A stretch of DNA of 64,000 nt from Verrucomicrobiia bacterium (GCA_022072455.1 JAJVHY010000017.1:62001-126000), one strand, 5' to 3'. Counted from the first letter of the stretch, positions 19,401 to 27,682 are shown. The notes: a model not told the origin generated them from the letters alone. A program made the numbers and translations.

Positions 19401-20375
19401 GATGCGGCAGCCAGTACCGAGGTTGCCGGTGCGGTAGAGGCCGAAGTGGTTGGGGTCGGTGGTGCCGTTGTCAATACCGCTGTCGGAAACATCCACAACG
19501 AAGTCGGAGGCATCGAATTGGGTTTGGGTGAAACCTTTGGCCGCGAGCCAAGCGAGGTAGCCGGGGCCGGTGGGGACGTTGCCGGAGAGGTTGCCGGCGC
19601 TGATTTGCGCCTGGCGTTCGCCGTGGCGGACGGGTTCGACGTAGCGGTGGATGGAGATGACGTCGGGTTGATCGGCAATCAGTTCGCGGTCGGCGGCGGT
19701 GAGACGGACGGTGACGTTGCGGAAGTTTTGGAAGCGGTCGTCTTTTTTCGGCGGCGCGAGTTGGCAGTGTTCGATGAGCGAGCGGGTGGCGAGGTTGTCG
19801 GCGTTGTCATCGACGAGTTGGATTTTGTACCAGTCGGGTTCGGTGGCGCGGGCGCGCGGATGGATTTTGTGGGGGCGGGCGTAGGCGGCTTCCCATTGAA
19901 CGAACGGCGCGGTGGCGGCCCAGGTTTGGAGGGCGGCAAGCGCGGCCTCGTCGCCGGTGACGAGGTAGGTGTTGCTGGGAACGTAGTCCACGAGTTTGAC
20001 GCCGGTTTTCTGAAGGGCGGCGAGCCAGTCGGGAAGTATGGGGCCGGCGAATTGGACGAGGTGGAGACGGCGGCCGGTGAAGTTGGCGAGTGGTTGGCGT
20101 TGACCTTTGGCGGCGGGTTGGGTGGTGTCGATCGGGCCGGAGTTAAGAGCGATGAGATTGTAGTCGTGTCGGATTTCGACCGCCGGCAAGGCGTTGGTCG
20201 CGGTGGTGGCGAAGAGTTGGTAGCTGCCGTAGTCAGCGATGAGTTGAGCGCCACGGGCGCGAAGTTCAGCGGCGGTGACAGGATCGGTGACGCGGACTTT
20301 GGGGGCAGCTACAGCCGGCAGGGCGAGAAGTCCGACCAGAGTCAAAGATTGAACAAGTAAAACCAACAACTTCAT
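16422..20375 (-). CDS. Secreted subtilisin-like serine protease (S8) with PKD and Ca-binding repeats
   Basis: 1317 aa from the ATG at 20375, which opens a signal peptide (MKLLVLLVQSLTLVGLLALPAVAA); an upstream extension is less likely. After a prodomain-like region the S8 catalytic residues are D298 (VSDSGID), H346 (CDGHGT), N466 (AAGNDG) and S588 (SGTSHATP). A jelly-roll-like domain (about 665-770) and further beta modules come next. A PKD-like domain (TPTNEVVPLTVTLAD) follows, then a thrombospondin type 3-like calcium motif (CDADGDGLTNLQEFHAGTEP) and a final beta region. The mature protein is probably outside the cell or on its surface. The 3' end overlaps the convergent sigma gene by 44 bases. 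Confidence 0.92.
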   Translation of the reverse strand: MKLLVLLVQSLTLVGLLALPAVAAPKVRVTDPVTAAELRARGAQLIADYGSYQLFATTATNALPAVEIRHDYNLIALNSGPIDTTQPAAKGQRQPLANFTGRRLHLVQFAGPILPDWLAALQKTGVKLVDYVPSNTYLVTGDEAALAALQTWAATAPFVQWEAAYARPHKIHPRARATEPDWYKIQLVDDNADNLATRSLIEHCQLAPPKKDDRFQNFRNVTVRLTAADRELIADQPDVISIHRYVEPVRHGERQAQISAGNLSGNVPTGPGYLAWLAAKGFTQTQFDASDFVVDVSDSGIDNGTTDPNHFGLYRTGNLGTGCRIVYSRLEGSPNIGSTLAGCDGHGTLNAHIIAGYSDQTNFPFADASGYRYGLGLCPFVKLGASVIFDPDDFTNPTYRDLIARAYQDGARISNNSWGSVGTTSQGAYDSDTQEYDALVRDAQPTGAAIATPGNQEMVIIFAAGNDGPDAGSVQPPGTGKNIISVGAGEGVQAIGGTDGSGVADTGANSANDIISFSGRGPCDDSRKKPDLVAPGTHITGGVPQINNPGTLGTAAGCYDGSGISGGPGGSAFFPAGQQFYSASSGTSHATPAVAGATALLRQYFLNQFGTPPSPAMTKAFLLNSARYMTGTGANDTLPSNTQGHGGLDLGMAFDGLDRTLRDQLNADRFTATGQSRSFTGTVADVAAPFRVTLAWTDAPGSTTGNAYKNDLDLTVTIAGSTYKGNVFSGATSITGGSADLRNNVESVFLAPGSAGQFIVTVTAANIVADGVPGNGDALDQDFALVVYNSSQVPAPLLLAGPVALPSEGCGPSNGTLDPDETVTAEFTIRNTGTAATSNLVATLLATGGVTNPSGPQNYGVIGTNDASIARAFTFTASGSCGGTVTATLSLQDGTNTLGTIAYQFTLGTTSITFTQTFDGVTAPALPAGWTTTSGGGQSAWTTSTNRLDSPLNSAFSPNVSSIGSNALISPVVAIISASAKLTFRNNYSLEASGSSSSVGFDGGVLELKIGAGAFQDILVAGGSFTAGGYPRTLSTSYGNPLGGRQAWSGNSGGWLTTVVNLPASAAGQNVQFRWRCGTDSTVGSTGWYIDSLSVLDNGCCDGGVPLAASFTATPTNEVVPLTVTLADTSAGSITNRFWEFGNGGTSNTMLTTLQYTYLAVGTNTVKLTVSGPLGSNSTTQQVVVRPVDSVGDGIADAWRQFYFGGAGNSTNEQSCAGCDADGDGLTNLQEFHAGTEPTNAASVFRITAITATTTDVRLLFTTVTNKLYTVEWSTEPDGSAPTIVAADISGTGNPVEVTDPGGLSPVQRFYRVRLQP

Positions 20376-20439
20376 CAGTGAGTTTTTCCAACGCGCAAGC
20401 TGGGGGAAACTAGCCGAAGGTGGGGATTTCTCAAGGAAA

Positions 20440-21966
20440 TTACCGCGGCCAACGTGGGGTGACAGTGAGGTTGGTGCCGGCAAAATAGCGCGTGCGCGCC
20501 GGGATCTCTTTCGCGGGGTCGAGTGAATGTGGCGGGCCGATTGTGGGCCAAGAGTTGGTGATTGTCCAGAAGGCCGGCAAATTTGTCAGGTAGTAGCTGA
20601 CATCAGTGAGATTGGTGGTGCCGGGGGGTTGGAGACCGCGCGCCTTCGTAAGGTTGCCGAACTCGAAGTTGCCGGGGCCTTTGAGGGAATAGCCGTCACC
20701 GAGGAACGGCGCGAAGGCGACGGTGAAGGTTTCGTTGCCGACGACGTTCTGGTTGCTGGCGGTGCGATCGGTGACGTTCAGGCCATAGGCTTCGGCACGA
20801 TTGCGGAAGAAGGTGTTGAGCGGGCCGTTGGCGCCGTGTGAACTGTCGAGTTGGATGTGCTGGACGATATTGCCCTCGAACAGATTGGCGTACGGATAAT
20901 TGCCGTGAATCGTGATGTCACTCGACACTTCGGACGGAAACTCCGTGCGGAGTGGTTCGCGCGAGTAGTTGTAGGCGACCACGTTGCCGTTGACGCCCGC
21001 TTGCGCCACGATGGAATGCCGGAGATGCTGGAAGATGTTATTCTCCACCTTGCACTCGCCGGACTTGTACTGCAGCCGCACGCCGTAACCCGATCCGCCA
21101 CCGTCGTAATCCCACGCGTGATGGAAATAGCTGCCGGTCACTTCGCACTGCGTCGACCAATCCAGCGCGACATGTCCGCCGAATGTGTTGGCGCTTTCGA
21201 CGCCGCGCACCCAACACCGGGCGGCGTAGGCGAGGCTGATCGTGTAGATGTTATCGCGTTGCGGGTTGGTGCCGGCTGCGAGGCGTTCGAGCTTCAAGTT
21301 TTCCACGCCGGCACCCGTGACCAGGTTGACCTTGCGAATTTCCGGCAGCAAATCGTCCCGGTAACCGATGCGCAAGGGACGTTCGAGGGTCAATGTGTTA
21401 CCGGCGACGGCGGTGATGCGGACGAATTGTCCACATGTTTTCTGCGCCCACCCGCTGACGCGCCAACTGGGGTCATTGTTCTGCTGCAGCTCGGCATAAT
21501 CACCGGCGGCAAACTCGCTGCCGTTACTGACCGTGATTGAATTCGAATGCAACGAGTAACCGGCCAGCACCCGCTGGAACTTCCCGGTCTGCGGTCCGCC
21601 ACTGATCGAAATGCCATGCCGGAGATGATCAATTCGCAGAAGCGTGTTCGTCGGACTTTCCCCGCGCAACACCACCCCCGCCGGCACGTTCAACGTGGCT
21701 TGCAGCCGATACGCCCCCGCCGGGAAGAAGACCACGCCGGGCGCGTTGCTCAACGACCGAATCGCCGCCGTGATCGCCGGTAAATCATTCGTCGTCCCGG
21801 TGCCAAGCGAACCAAAGTCGCGGACGTTCACCACTTTTGCCGGCAAGACAATCGGCCCGGGATGACCGGCATTCAGCCATGCCGCCGTGAAGGTGCGATT
21901 CGTCGGGATGACTTGTGCGCTGGCGACAACTGTCAGGCAGCCGAGAATGGCGAGTCCGGATTTCAT
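20440..21966 (-). CDS. Exported right-handed beta-helix protein (pectate-lyase-3-like)
   Basis: 508 aa with a signal peptide (MKSGLAILGCLTVVASA). VVNVRDFGSLGTGTTND followed by LPAITAAIRSL is the classic start of the pectate lyase superfamily domain, and the following repeats (GVVFFPAGAYRL, GVVLRGESPTNTLLR, CEVTGSYFHHAW, CKVENNIFQHLR) fit a right-handed beta-helix. Such proteins cleave or bind polysaccharides outside the cytoplasm. Catalytic residues cannot be named with confidence, so the substrate is open. The start overlaps the stop of the phosphodiesterase gene by ATGA, and the subtilase gene starts upstream of nothing else: it lies 64 bases after this stop. Confidence 0.82.
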   Translation of the reverse strand: MKSGLAILGCLTVVASAQVIPTNRTFTAAWLNAGHPGPIVLPAKVVNVRDFGSLGTGTTNDLPAITAAIRSLSNAPGVVFFPAGAYRLQATLNVPAGVVLRGESPTNTLLRIDHLRHGISISGGPQTGKFQRVLAGYSLHSNSITVSNGSEFAAGDYAELQQNNDPSWRVSGWAQKTCGQFVRITAVAGNTLTLERPLRIGYRDDLLPEIRKVNLVTGAGVENLKLERLAAGTNPQRDNIYTISLAYAARCWVRGVESANTFGGHVALDWSTQCEVTGSYFHHAWDYDGGGSGYGVRLQYKSGECKVENNIFQHLRHSIVAQAGVNGNVVAYNYSREPLRTEFPSEVSSDITIHGNYPYANLFEGNIVQHIQLDSSHGANGPLNTFFRNRAEAYGLNVTDRTASNQNVVGNETFTVAFAPFLGDGYSLKGPGNFEFGNLTKARGLQPPGTTNLTDVSYYLTNLPAFWTITNSWPTIGPPHSLDPAKEIPARTRYFAGTNLTVTPRWPR

Positions 21967-23246
21967 CGGTCTTGGTTGAATTGATCGAGAACTCGGCCGT
22001 CGGTTTTTTCCATTCGCAGACCCAACAGCGCGGCGGCAGTGGGGGCGATGTCCACGAGTTGGATTTTCTCCAAGACCACGCCCGGCTTGATGCCGCGGCC
22101 GGCGATGATGAAGCCGGTGTGCATCTCCGGCTTGTCGGAAAGGTAGCCGTGATTGCCCTTGAGCGAGGCGGCGCGCACGAGGTTACTGCCGTTGAGCGAA
22201 CCGCTGAACATGTAACCCGGCGCGGCTTCGAGGTAAAACGCCGCCTCAGCCGGGCCGCCGAGTTGGGTGAGTTCGGCTTTGGGCACCACGCGATAAAATC
22301 CTTGGGAGTTTTTCTGCAACAATTCCATCACGGCGGCAGTCTGGGTGGCATCTTTCAAGTACACCCCGGCCGACCCGCCGGTATTGCGCACCATCGCCTG
22401 CCAGTCGGTCACTGTCTTTCCCTCCTGCGTGATGAAGCCATGTTGCGCCAATAACACGTTGGGCATGATGTTGCTGCTGACGTTGGAAAATCCGTGGTCG
22501 CCGCAGATGATGAAGGTGGTCTGCGCATACGTGCCGGCGGCTTTGGTCGCGGCGATGATGTCTGCCACATACCCGTCCACGAGTTTCAGTGCGTCCAACA
22601 ATGCCGGGGTGTCGCGCCCGCCGTGATGCTGGGCTTTGTCGGGTGCGACGAAATGCACGAGCAACAGATTCGGTTTATGCTCGCGAATCGTTGTCACCGC
22701 GTACGCCAAGACCGTCGCGTCCCAATCCGTCTTTTCAATATTGCTGAGCACGGGATTCGGTGAGGCGTACCGGCGCACCAGGTCTTCCTGCCGACCCAGC
22801 GGGGAACTCCAGAACTCGGGCAGATTCCAATCAATGGTCTTGGCACCAGCGGTGACCGGCCACGAGACGGTGCCCACCGTCAGCCCGGCTTGGTGCGCCA
22901 CGTCCCACAGCGCCGGCACGCGTAAATCACTCGCAAACCAGTATCCCCGGCCTTCGACTTCGGGTGGTTCAAACAGATTGTTGCCGGTGACGCCGTGCCG
23001 CGCCGGCAGCACGCCTGTCGCAATCGAGGCGTGCCCGGGATACGTCAGTGACGGGTAAACCGCGATCACCGACTTCGCGTAACTGCCGGTTGCCCGTAAC
23101 TCCATCAACGTCGGACACACCGTGCCGGATAAATAGAACTCCGGGCGGAGGCCATCGATCGAAATGATGATGACATGATTGCTGCCGGCCCAACTGCCGG
23201 TGAGCGCCGTGAGGAGAAAACAGGCCACCCAAAGAAATTTTTTCAT
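21963..23246 (-). CDS. Exported type I phosphodiesterase / nucleotide pyrophosphatase family protein
   Basis: 427 aa from the ATG at 23246, chosen because it opens a good signal peptide (MKKFLWVACFLLTALTGSWA). The alkaline phosphatase-superfamily signature is clear: VIIISIDGLRPEFY at the first metal site, YPSLTYPGHASIATG with the nucleophilic threonine, VHFVAPDKAQHH and IICGDHGFSNV for the metal ligands. Members hydrolyse phosphodiester or pyrophosphate bonds in the periplasm or outside. A second, unrelated-context member without a signal peptide (EboF-like) lies at 34642-35922. Coupled to the beta-helix gene by ATGA. Confidence 0.88.
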   Translation of the reverse strand: MKKFLWVACFLLTALTGSWAGSNHVIIISIDGLRPEFYLSGTVCPTLMELRATGSYAKSVIAVYPSLTYPGHASIATGVLPARHGVTGNNLFEPPEVEGRGYWFASDLRVPALWDVAHQAGLTVGTVSWPVTAGAKTIDWNLPEFWSSPLGRQEDLVRRYASPNPVLSNIEKTDWDATVLAYAVTTIREHKPNLLLVHFVAPDKAQHHGGRDTPALLDALKLVDGYVADIIAATKAAGTYAQTTFIICGDHGFSNVSSNIMPNVLLAQHGFITQEGKTVTDWQAMVRNTGGSAGVYLKDATQTAAVMELLQKNSQGFYRVVPKAELTQLGGPAEAAFYLEAAPGYMFSGSLNGSNLVRAASLKGNHGYLSDKPEMHTGFIIAGRGIKPGVVLEKIQLVDIAPTAAALLGLRMEKTDGRVLDQFNQDR

Positions 23247-23327
23247 GATACGCGCAGTCACTGAATACCTGGACCCAGCCAACGTCAAGCAATAGAGTTG
23301 ACGACAGACCAAAACTGAATCAGATAA

Positions 23328-23930
23328 ATGATCATGAAAGCATATCCACTCTTCGCAATCGGATTGGCGTTCGCCATGGCCGGCTGTGCCACGCGCGCGC
23401 CGCAACCCCAAGTCAAATATGTCAACCCCGGCGCGCAAGGCGGCGTGGCCGGTACGGGCATCGAGTCTCAGGACATCGGTGCCGCCGCCCAGAAAGCAGC
23501 GGCCTCCATCCTCGCCTTGCCACAGATTGGCGGCGCGCCGAACCCGCCGACCATCCTCCTGACGCCGGTCACCAACCGCAGCGCGTCACCGGTCGACACT
23601 GAATTGTACACCGTCAAACTCCGCGGGATTCTCATGCAAAACACCGCCGGCAAAGTCCGCTTCCTCGCGCGCGACGTCGGCTGGGACACGAGCAAGCATG
23701 AAGAAAATCTGCGCGCGGCCGGCGAGGTGCAACCCGGCGTGGTTCGCAAGGCGGCGACGTACGATTACCTCCTCACCGCCGAACTCCGCGGCATCTCCGC
23801 CGCCACGAACAAAGGCCGGAGCGAGTACTTCCTGGTCGCCTTCAAACTGGTGGACATGCATGACATTCTGCTCTGGGAAAATCAGTACGAGATCAAAAAA
23901 GAGGGCAACGTCAGTCCCGTCTACCGGTAA
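23328..23930 (+). CDS. LpoB-like lipoprotein
   Basis: 200 aa. The lipobox is MAGC at about residues 18-21, so Cys is the lipidated residue. The mature part (PPTILLTPVTNRSASPVDTE, YDYLLTAELRGIS, FKLVDMHDILLWENQYEIKK) matches the LpoB family of outer-membrane lipoproteins, which in gamma-proteobacteria activate penicillin-binding protein PBP1b. Two in-frame ATG codons at 23328 and 23334 are both possible starts. It is followed 7 bases later by a COG3014-like lipoprotein and then a YcfL-like lipoprotein, a grouping also seen in other Gram-negative bacteria. Confidence 0.8.
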   Translation: MIMKAYPLFAIGLAFAMAGCATRAPQPQVKYVNPGAQGGVAGTGIESQDIGAAAQKAAASILALPQIGGAPNPPTILLTPVTNRSASPVDTELYTVKLRGILMQNTAGKVRFLARDVGWDTSKHEENLRAAGEVQPGVVRKAATYDYLLTAELRGISAATNKGRSEYFLVAFKLVDMHDILLWENQYEIKKEGNVSPVYR

Positions 23931-23937
23931 ACCGACC

Positions 23938-25152
23938 GTGGGCAGGTTTTGGTTCATTGGTCTCGCGGCGTTGGCGCTGCTGACCGGTTGCGCCACCACG
24001 AGTGGGCCGGTCTCTGCTTCCGGCAAGCGCATCACCCCGGCCACACTGGCGGCGGCCAAGCAACGTGTCGAAAGCGAACAAGTCCCGGCCAACCTGCGCC
24101 CGTATTACGAGGCGATGTATGCGGAAGGCCGGGAGAATCAAGCGTTGCACGCGATGCGCGGCGGGATCGAAGCGCTGCGGGCCGGTCAACTCGAAGCCGC
24201 CGAACGCCTCTTCGACTTGGCGATTGAAGACGTGGACTCGCTGGTGGGTGGCGAAGCAGCCGCACGGCGTGCTCAACGCAAATTCGCGCGCGACCAGGAA
24301 AAATGGTTCAAAGGCGAATCCTACGAGCGCTCCGCGCTCTTCGTTTACCGGGGGTTGGCCTATCTGATCCGGCATGATTTTGGGAATGCCGCCGCGTGTT
24401 TCAAACGGGCCCAACTCTACGACATCACCGGCGATGACGCGCCGGGGTTTGCCGGCGACTGGTATAGCGCGGAGTGGCTGTTGGCGATGGCGGCTTTGAA
24501 ACAGGGATTTCCGCAGGACGCCGCAGTGGCGCTGCAGCGCGCGGCCGGTTTTTCCACCCGCCCGGCCAACGCGACGCCACCACAGCCGGAAATGAACGTC
24601 TTGCTCGTCGTCGAAACCGGGCGGGGACCGATCAAATACCGGACCGGACAATACGACGAAATCATGCGGTACCGGGCCGCGCCGTCAGATGTGCAGAAGG
24701 TGGATGTTTTCCGTGCCGGTGACGTTCCGCAAGTGGCGTTGCCGGCGGAGAGTTTGTGGACGCAGGCGACGACGCGCGGCCGCCGGCAAGTGGACGCCAT
24801 TCTCGCCGGCAAAGCACGGTTCAAAGAGGGCACGGAGTCCGCGGCCGCCGGTTTGGCGTTGGGCGCGGTGGTGGCGTCGCACCACCGGCATGGGGAAGTG
24901 GCGACGGGAGTGCTGGCCGGCTTGGCCATCCTCAGCGCGGGCGTCTCGGCGGCGACCACTCCCGAGGCGGATATTCGGGCGTGGGCGAATTTGCCTGATA
25001 AAATTTACCTGGCGGGGTTGACGGTTCCGGCCGGCCCCGCGACGTTGACGGTGGTAGGCCGGAACGCAGCGGGGCAAGTGATCAAACAACAGGAAGTGAA
25101 AACAAGCATCCACGAGGACAGCCCGTTGGCGGTCGTCTTGGTGAGATTTTGA
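23938..25152 (+). CDS. COG3014-like lipoprotein with TPR-like N-terminus
   Basis: 404 aa from the GTG at 23938, chosen because it directly precedes a lipoprotein signal (RFWFIGLAALALLTGC) and follows the LpoB-like stop by 7 bases. The first half is helical and TPR-like (YYEAMYAEGRENQALHAM, LRAGQLEAAERLFDLA, VYRGLAYLIRHDFGNAAACF). The second half has VLLVVETGRGPIKYR, a hydrophobic glycine/alanine-rich stretch near 305-345 and a beta-rich end. This resembles the COG3014 proteins found beside LpoB and YcfL. Function is not known; an envelope role linked to peptidoglycan synthesis is an inference from neighbours. Confidence 0.75.
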   Translation: MGRFWFIGLAALALLTGCATTSGPVSASGKRITPATLAAAKQRVESEQVPANLRPYYEAMYAEGRENQALHAMRGGIEALRAGQLEAAERLFDLAIEDVDSLVGGEAAARRAQRKFARDQEKWFKGESYERSALFVYRGLAYLIRHDFGNAAACFKRAQLYDITGDDAPGFAGDWYSAEWLLAMAALKQGFPQDAAVALQRAAGFSTRPANATPPQPEMNVLLVVETGRGPIKYRTGQYDEIMRYRAAPSDVQKVDVFRAGDVPQVALPAESLWTQATTRGRRQVDAILAGKARFKEGTESAAAGLALGAVVASHHRHGEVATGVLAGLAILSAGVSAATTPEADIRAWANLPDKIYLAGLTVPAGPATLTVVGRNAAGQVIKQQEVKTSIHEDSPLAVVLVRF

Positions 25153-25165
25153 AAGGAAGCACGGT

Positions 25166-25606
25166 ATGCAACTGAGAAACTGGACATTGGCAGGGATGAT
25201 GGCGGTGGCGGCGGTCGGGTGTTCGACGCCGGAGGGCGCGTATGTGGCGGTGGCAAAACCGAACAGCCCGGAAGCCGCGGGTGCGCCGGTGGTGTTGTTG
25301 AACTATGATTTGAAACGGACGCTGGCGGTCGACAAGCCGGTCATTGCAGATCAGGATCCTGCGGGCCGGCTGCGAGTCCAAGTCGGATTGCGCAACCGGG
25401 TGGACAACGAGAATCTGCAAATCCAAGTGCAGACGTTGTGGCGGAACCACGCGGGCCGCGTGCTTTATGCCGAACCCGGCAGTGATGCGGCGTGGCAAAC
25501 GCTGACAATATCTCCGAACCAAACTTTGCCCTACTCACAAACGGCGCTGACCGCTGAGGCGACGCAGTACACGATCCGGGTGCGCTACACGAAGCCGGCG
25601 AAGTAA
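25166..25606 (+). CDS. YcfL-like (DUF1425) lipoprotein
   Basis: 146 aa. The lipobox is AVGC at about residues 16-19 after MQLRNWTLAGMMAVA. The mature part (LRVQVGLRNRVDNENLQIQVQTLWRN, then PYSQTALTAEATQYTIRVRY) fits the DUF1425/YcfL family, small lipoproteins encoded beside LpoB in Escherichia coli. A strong Shine-Dalgarno (AAAGGA) lies before the ATG, 13 bases after the previous stop. It is the last gene of the lipoprotein trio. Only 9 bases separate its stop from the stop of the convergent gene, so there is no room for a separate terminator. Confidence 0.78.
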   Translation: MQLRNWTLAGMMAVAAVGCSTPEGAYVAVAKPNSPEAAGAPVVLLNYDLKRTLAVDKPVIADQDPAGRLRVQVGLRNRVDNENLQIQVQTLWRNHAGRVLYAEPGSDAAWQTLTISPNQTLPYSQTALTAEATQYTIRVRYTKPAK

Positions 25607-25615
25607 GCGGACTAA

Positions 25616-26218
25616 TCAGGGATTCGCGGTGTTGATCATGAATTTAATCACATCTTCGCTCACACCGCTATCGCGCAGTTCGATGATTTCGTCCGTCTTC
25701 AAGTGAAAGACGGTGCGGGAACTGCGGATCTGACTGATGATGACTTCGTCCGAGAGCTTGGCTTTGACCAAGGCTTTGACTTCCGCCGTGCTCATGACGC
25801 GCGGTTTCGCGGCGGCCGGGGTGGTTTTGGCCGGCGGTTGCCAACTCGGTCGGGTGGCAGCCGGCGGCGGATTGTAAACCACCGCGCTGGGCGGTGGCGA
25901 ACTGTAAACCACGGGCGGTGCCGGTGACTCGTAGACGACCGGGGCGGGGTAGTAGACCGGTGCCGGCGCGTAAGTATAGCCCAGCGAAATTCCCCACGGA
26001 TACCAACCGCCGCGCGAGTAATACCGGCGGGGACCGCAATAATCGTAGCCGAGCCGGTAACCGCCATAATAGCCGTGCCCGTAACCGCTGCTGATCCCAA
26101 TCGAAAAACCGTCGCCGACAAACCCAATACTGCCGCCCACCGATACCGATGTTTTGGCCGATCCCGCAGTTGGCCACACGACCGTTAATCCAAGTAGTGT
26201 TAAAATCAGATATTTCAT
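25616..26218 (-). CDS. Exported Gly/Tyr/Pro-rich protein with C-terminal helical domain
   Basis: 200 aa from the ATG at 26218; an ATG six bases earlier is also possible, but CAGGA is better spaced for 26218. A signal peptide (MKYLILTLLGLTVVWPTAGSA) is followed by a glycine- and tyrosine-rich part (GYGHGYYGGYRLGYDY), a proline-rich stretch with repeated PAPVVY and SPPPS units, and a conserved-looking C-terminus of about 60 residues (VKALVKAKLSDEVIISQIRSS, VFHLKTDEIIELRDSGVSEDVIKFM). That C-terminal pattern is common in exported proteins of PVC bacteria, but no function is known to me. It probably sits in the envelope. Confidence 0.75.
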   Translation of the reverse strand: MKYLILTLLGLTVVWPTAGSAKTSVSVGGSIGFVGDGFSIGISSGYGHGYYGGYRLGYDYCGPRRYYSRGGWYPWGISLGYTYAPAPVYYPAPVVYESPAPPVVYSSPPPSAVVYNPPPAATRPSWQPPAKTTPAAAKPRVMSTAEVKALVKAKLSDEVIISQIRSSRTVFHLKTDEIIELRDSGVSEDVIKFMINTANP

Positions 26219-26326
26219 GGCCATTCCTGAACTAAGGTTACACCGACTGACAGTAAAATTCAAAAAATTGTGGCAGTGACAGCGTCTTCGTAAAACCCTA
26301 CCGGCAAATCGAGGGTGGATCCATCA

Positions 26327-27145
26327 TCAAGGATTTTCAATCAACACAACACGAAACCCAAAATAGGAGTACCGGGCACCTTGATAGTTGCAGTAGCGAT
26401 TCGCGGTTCGAAGCGCGGATGCCTTATTGTAGCAGGCCCCGCCTCTCAGGACGCGGTTTTGGCCAGAATCCGGTCCAACTGGGTTTGTTTTGTCGCTGGC
26501 GCTATAATCACCGTACCAGTCAACGCACCATTCCCATACGTTTCCGTGCATATCATAGAGTCCCCAAGCATTTGATTTCTTTTCACCGACAGGATGAGTT
26601 GAAGGAGGAGAGCTTTCAGAATACCAAGCGTATTGTCGTAATGAAGGTTCGTCATCACCAAACCCATACAAGGTGTGCGCACCGGCACGACAGGCGTATT
26701 CCCACTCGGCTTCCGTTGGCAACCGGAAAGTTTGTTTCGGTAGTTTTTCCTTCAGTCTGGCAAAGAACTTCTGACAATCGTCCCAACTCACTCGTTCCAC
26801 TGGTTTTTTCGTGCCTTTGAAATTACTTGGATTCGTCCCTATGACGCTTTCCCACTGCTCTTGGGTAACCTCATACTTGCCCAGATAGAACGCATGGCGA
26901 AACGTGACCTTGTGGACGGGTTTCTCGTCGATATCACCCGACTCTGATCCCATCATGAACGAACCGGGGGGGATCAACACAAACTCCATCGTCACACCGC
27001 CGCCGAGATCCACAATCCGGTTATTTTTTGTGTCCGGCTGGGTTGCAACCAAGTTCTCGCTCGCGTTATTTGCAATGGCCGTGGAAGAAAGTGCAATTAC
27101 TGACAACCCAGCAATTCGTTGAAAAGATCGGCATGATAGTTTCAT
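26327..27145 (-). CDS. Exported FGE-sulfatase (SUMF1) fold protein, probably not a true FGE
   Basis: 272 aa with a signal peptide (about residues 1-26). The SUMF1/formylglycine-generating enzyme fold is clear: FVLIPPGSFMMGS, FYLGKYEVTQEQWESV, PVERVSWDDCQKF, FRLPTEAEWEYACRAG, GLYDMHGNVWEWC and RVLRGGAC. In true FGE the two active-site cysteines follow the GGS motif at about +3 and +8; here those places are Asn and Leu, so formylglycine synthesis is unlikely. Members without these cysteines have varied or unknown roles. The gene is visibly less GC-rich than its neighbours, which may point to recent acquisition. A gap of 160 bases to the cytidine deaminase gene shows nothing clear. Confidence 0.85.
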   Translation of the reverse strand: MKLSCRSFQRIAGLSVIALSSTAIANNASENLVATQPDTKNNRIVDLGGGVTMEFVLIPPGSFMMGSESGDIDEKPVHKVTFRHAFYLGKYEVTQEQWESVIGTNPSNFKGTKKPVERVSWDDCQKFFARLKEKLPKQTFRLPTEAEWEYACRAGAHTLYGFGDDEPSLRQYAWYSESSPPSTHPVGEKKSNAWGLYDMHGNVWEWCVDWYGDYSASDKTNPVGPDSGQNRVLRGGACYNKASALRTANRYCNYQGARYSYFGFRVVLIENP

Positions 27146-27304
27146 TATATTCCTGAGTAGAATCCTACCCCTATCGGCTCAGTTTACCAGCCGTCATTTT
27201 CACTTCTGTAACGCGCAGCTTGGTAAACCGTTAAAACAGTTTGCATGGTTGCTTGGAGACGTTCACCGCGCTGAAGCGGGGTGTAAATGAAACCCGGAGC
27301 GACC

Positions 27305-27682
27305 TCACAACTCAAACGCGTGGGGCAGAAGCTCCGCCAGCCGGTAAGTCTGGTTGAGCCGGAGATTGCGCGAGTCGGCGTAGATGACAATCAGATCGCC
27401 AAACTCCGCGAGGAATTGCCGGCAGGCGCCGCAAGGGGTGGGTTGGGTGCCGGGACAGACGATGGCGATGGCTTGAAATTTCCGGTGGCCTTCGCTGACA
27501 GCTTTGGTGATGGCGACGCGTTCGGCGCAGATGGTCAGGCCGTAACTGGCGTTTTCGACGTTGCAGCCGGTGTAGATCGCGCCGGATTTGGTCAGGAGCG
27601 CCGCCCCGACGGAAAATTTGGAGTAAGGAGCATAAGCGCGGCGTTGCGCGGTTTTGGCGGCGGCGAGAAGTTTTTTAGTCAT
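27305..27682 (-). CDS. cdd: Cytidine deaminase
   Basis: 125 aa, the usual length of the small tetrameric type. It deaminates cytidine and deoxycytidine to uridine forms. The catalytic site is CAERVA (zinc-binding Cys and the proton-shuttle Glu) with PCGACRQ providing the other two Cys ligands; YSKFSVGAAL and GCNVENASYG complete the signature. The start overlaps the stop of the purine nucleoside phosphorylase gene by ATGA. It is the last of three coupled nucleoside-salvage genes, so cytidine-derived nucleosides can feed into the pyrimidine phosphorylase made from the same transcript. Confidence 0.96.
   Translation of the reverse strand: MTKKLLAAAKTAQRRAYAPYSKFSVGAALLTKSGAIYTGCNVENASYGLTICAERVAITKAVSEGHRKFQAIAIVCPGTQPTPCGACRQFLAEFGDLIVIYADSRNLRLNQTYRLAELLPHAFEL

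Noticed and set aside
18351-20360. 669-codon open frame on the plus strand, antisense to the subtilase gene
   Set aside because: It has an odd Gly/Val/Asp-rich composition, no known motif, and lies fully opposite a gene with an intact S8 triad. High-GC codon use leaves the opposite strand open.
16422-20483. Longer subtilase start at 20483
   Set aside because: The added 36 residues are not conserved in appearance and would hide the signal peptide that begins at 20375.
26327-27145. True formylglycine-generating enzyme for sulfatase maturation
   Set aside because: Both active-site cysteines are missing and no sulfatase gene is nearby.
27184-27390. Short minus-strand frame between the FGE-like and cytidine deaminase genes
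   Set aside because: 68 codons, starts inside cdd, no Shine-Dalgarno and no family pattern. It might be a remnant, but this cannot be supported.
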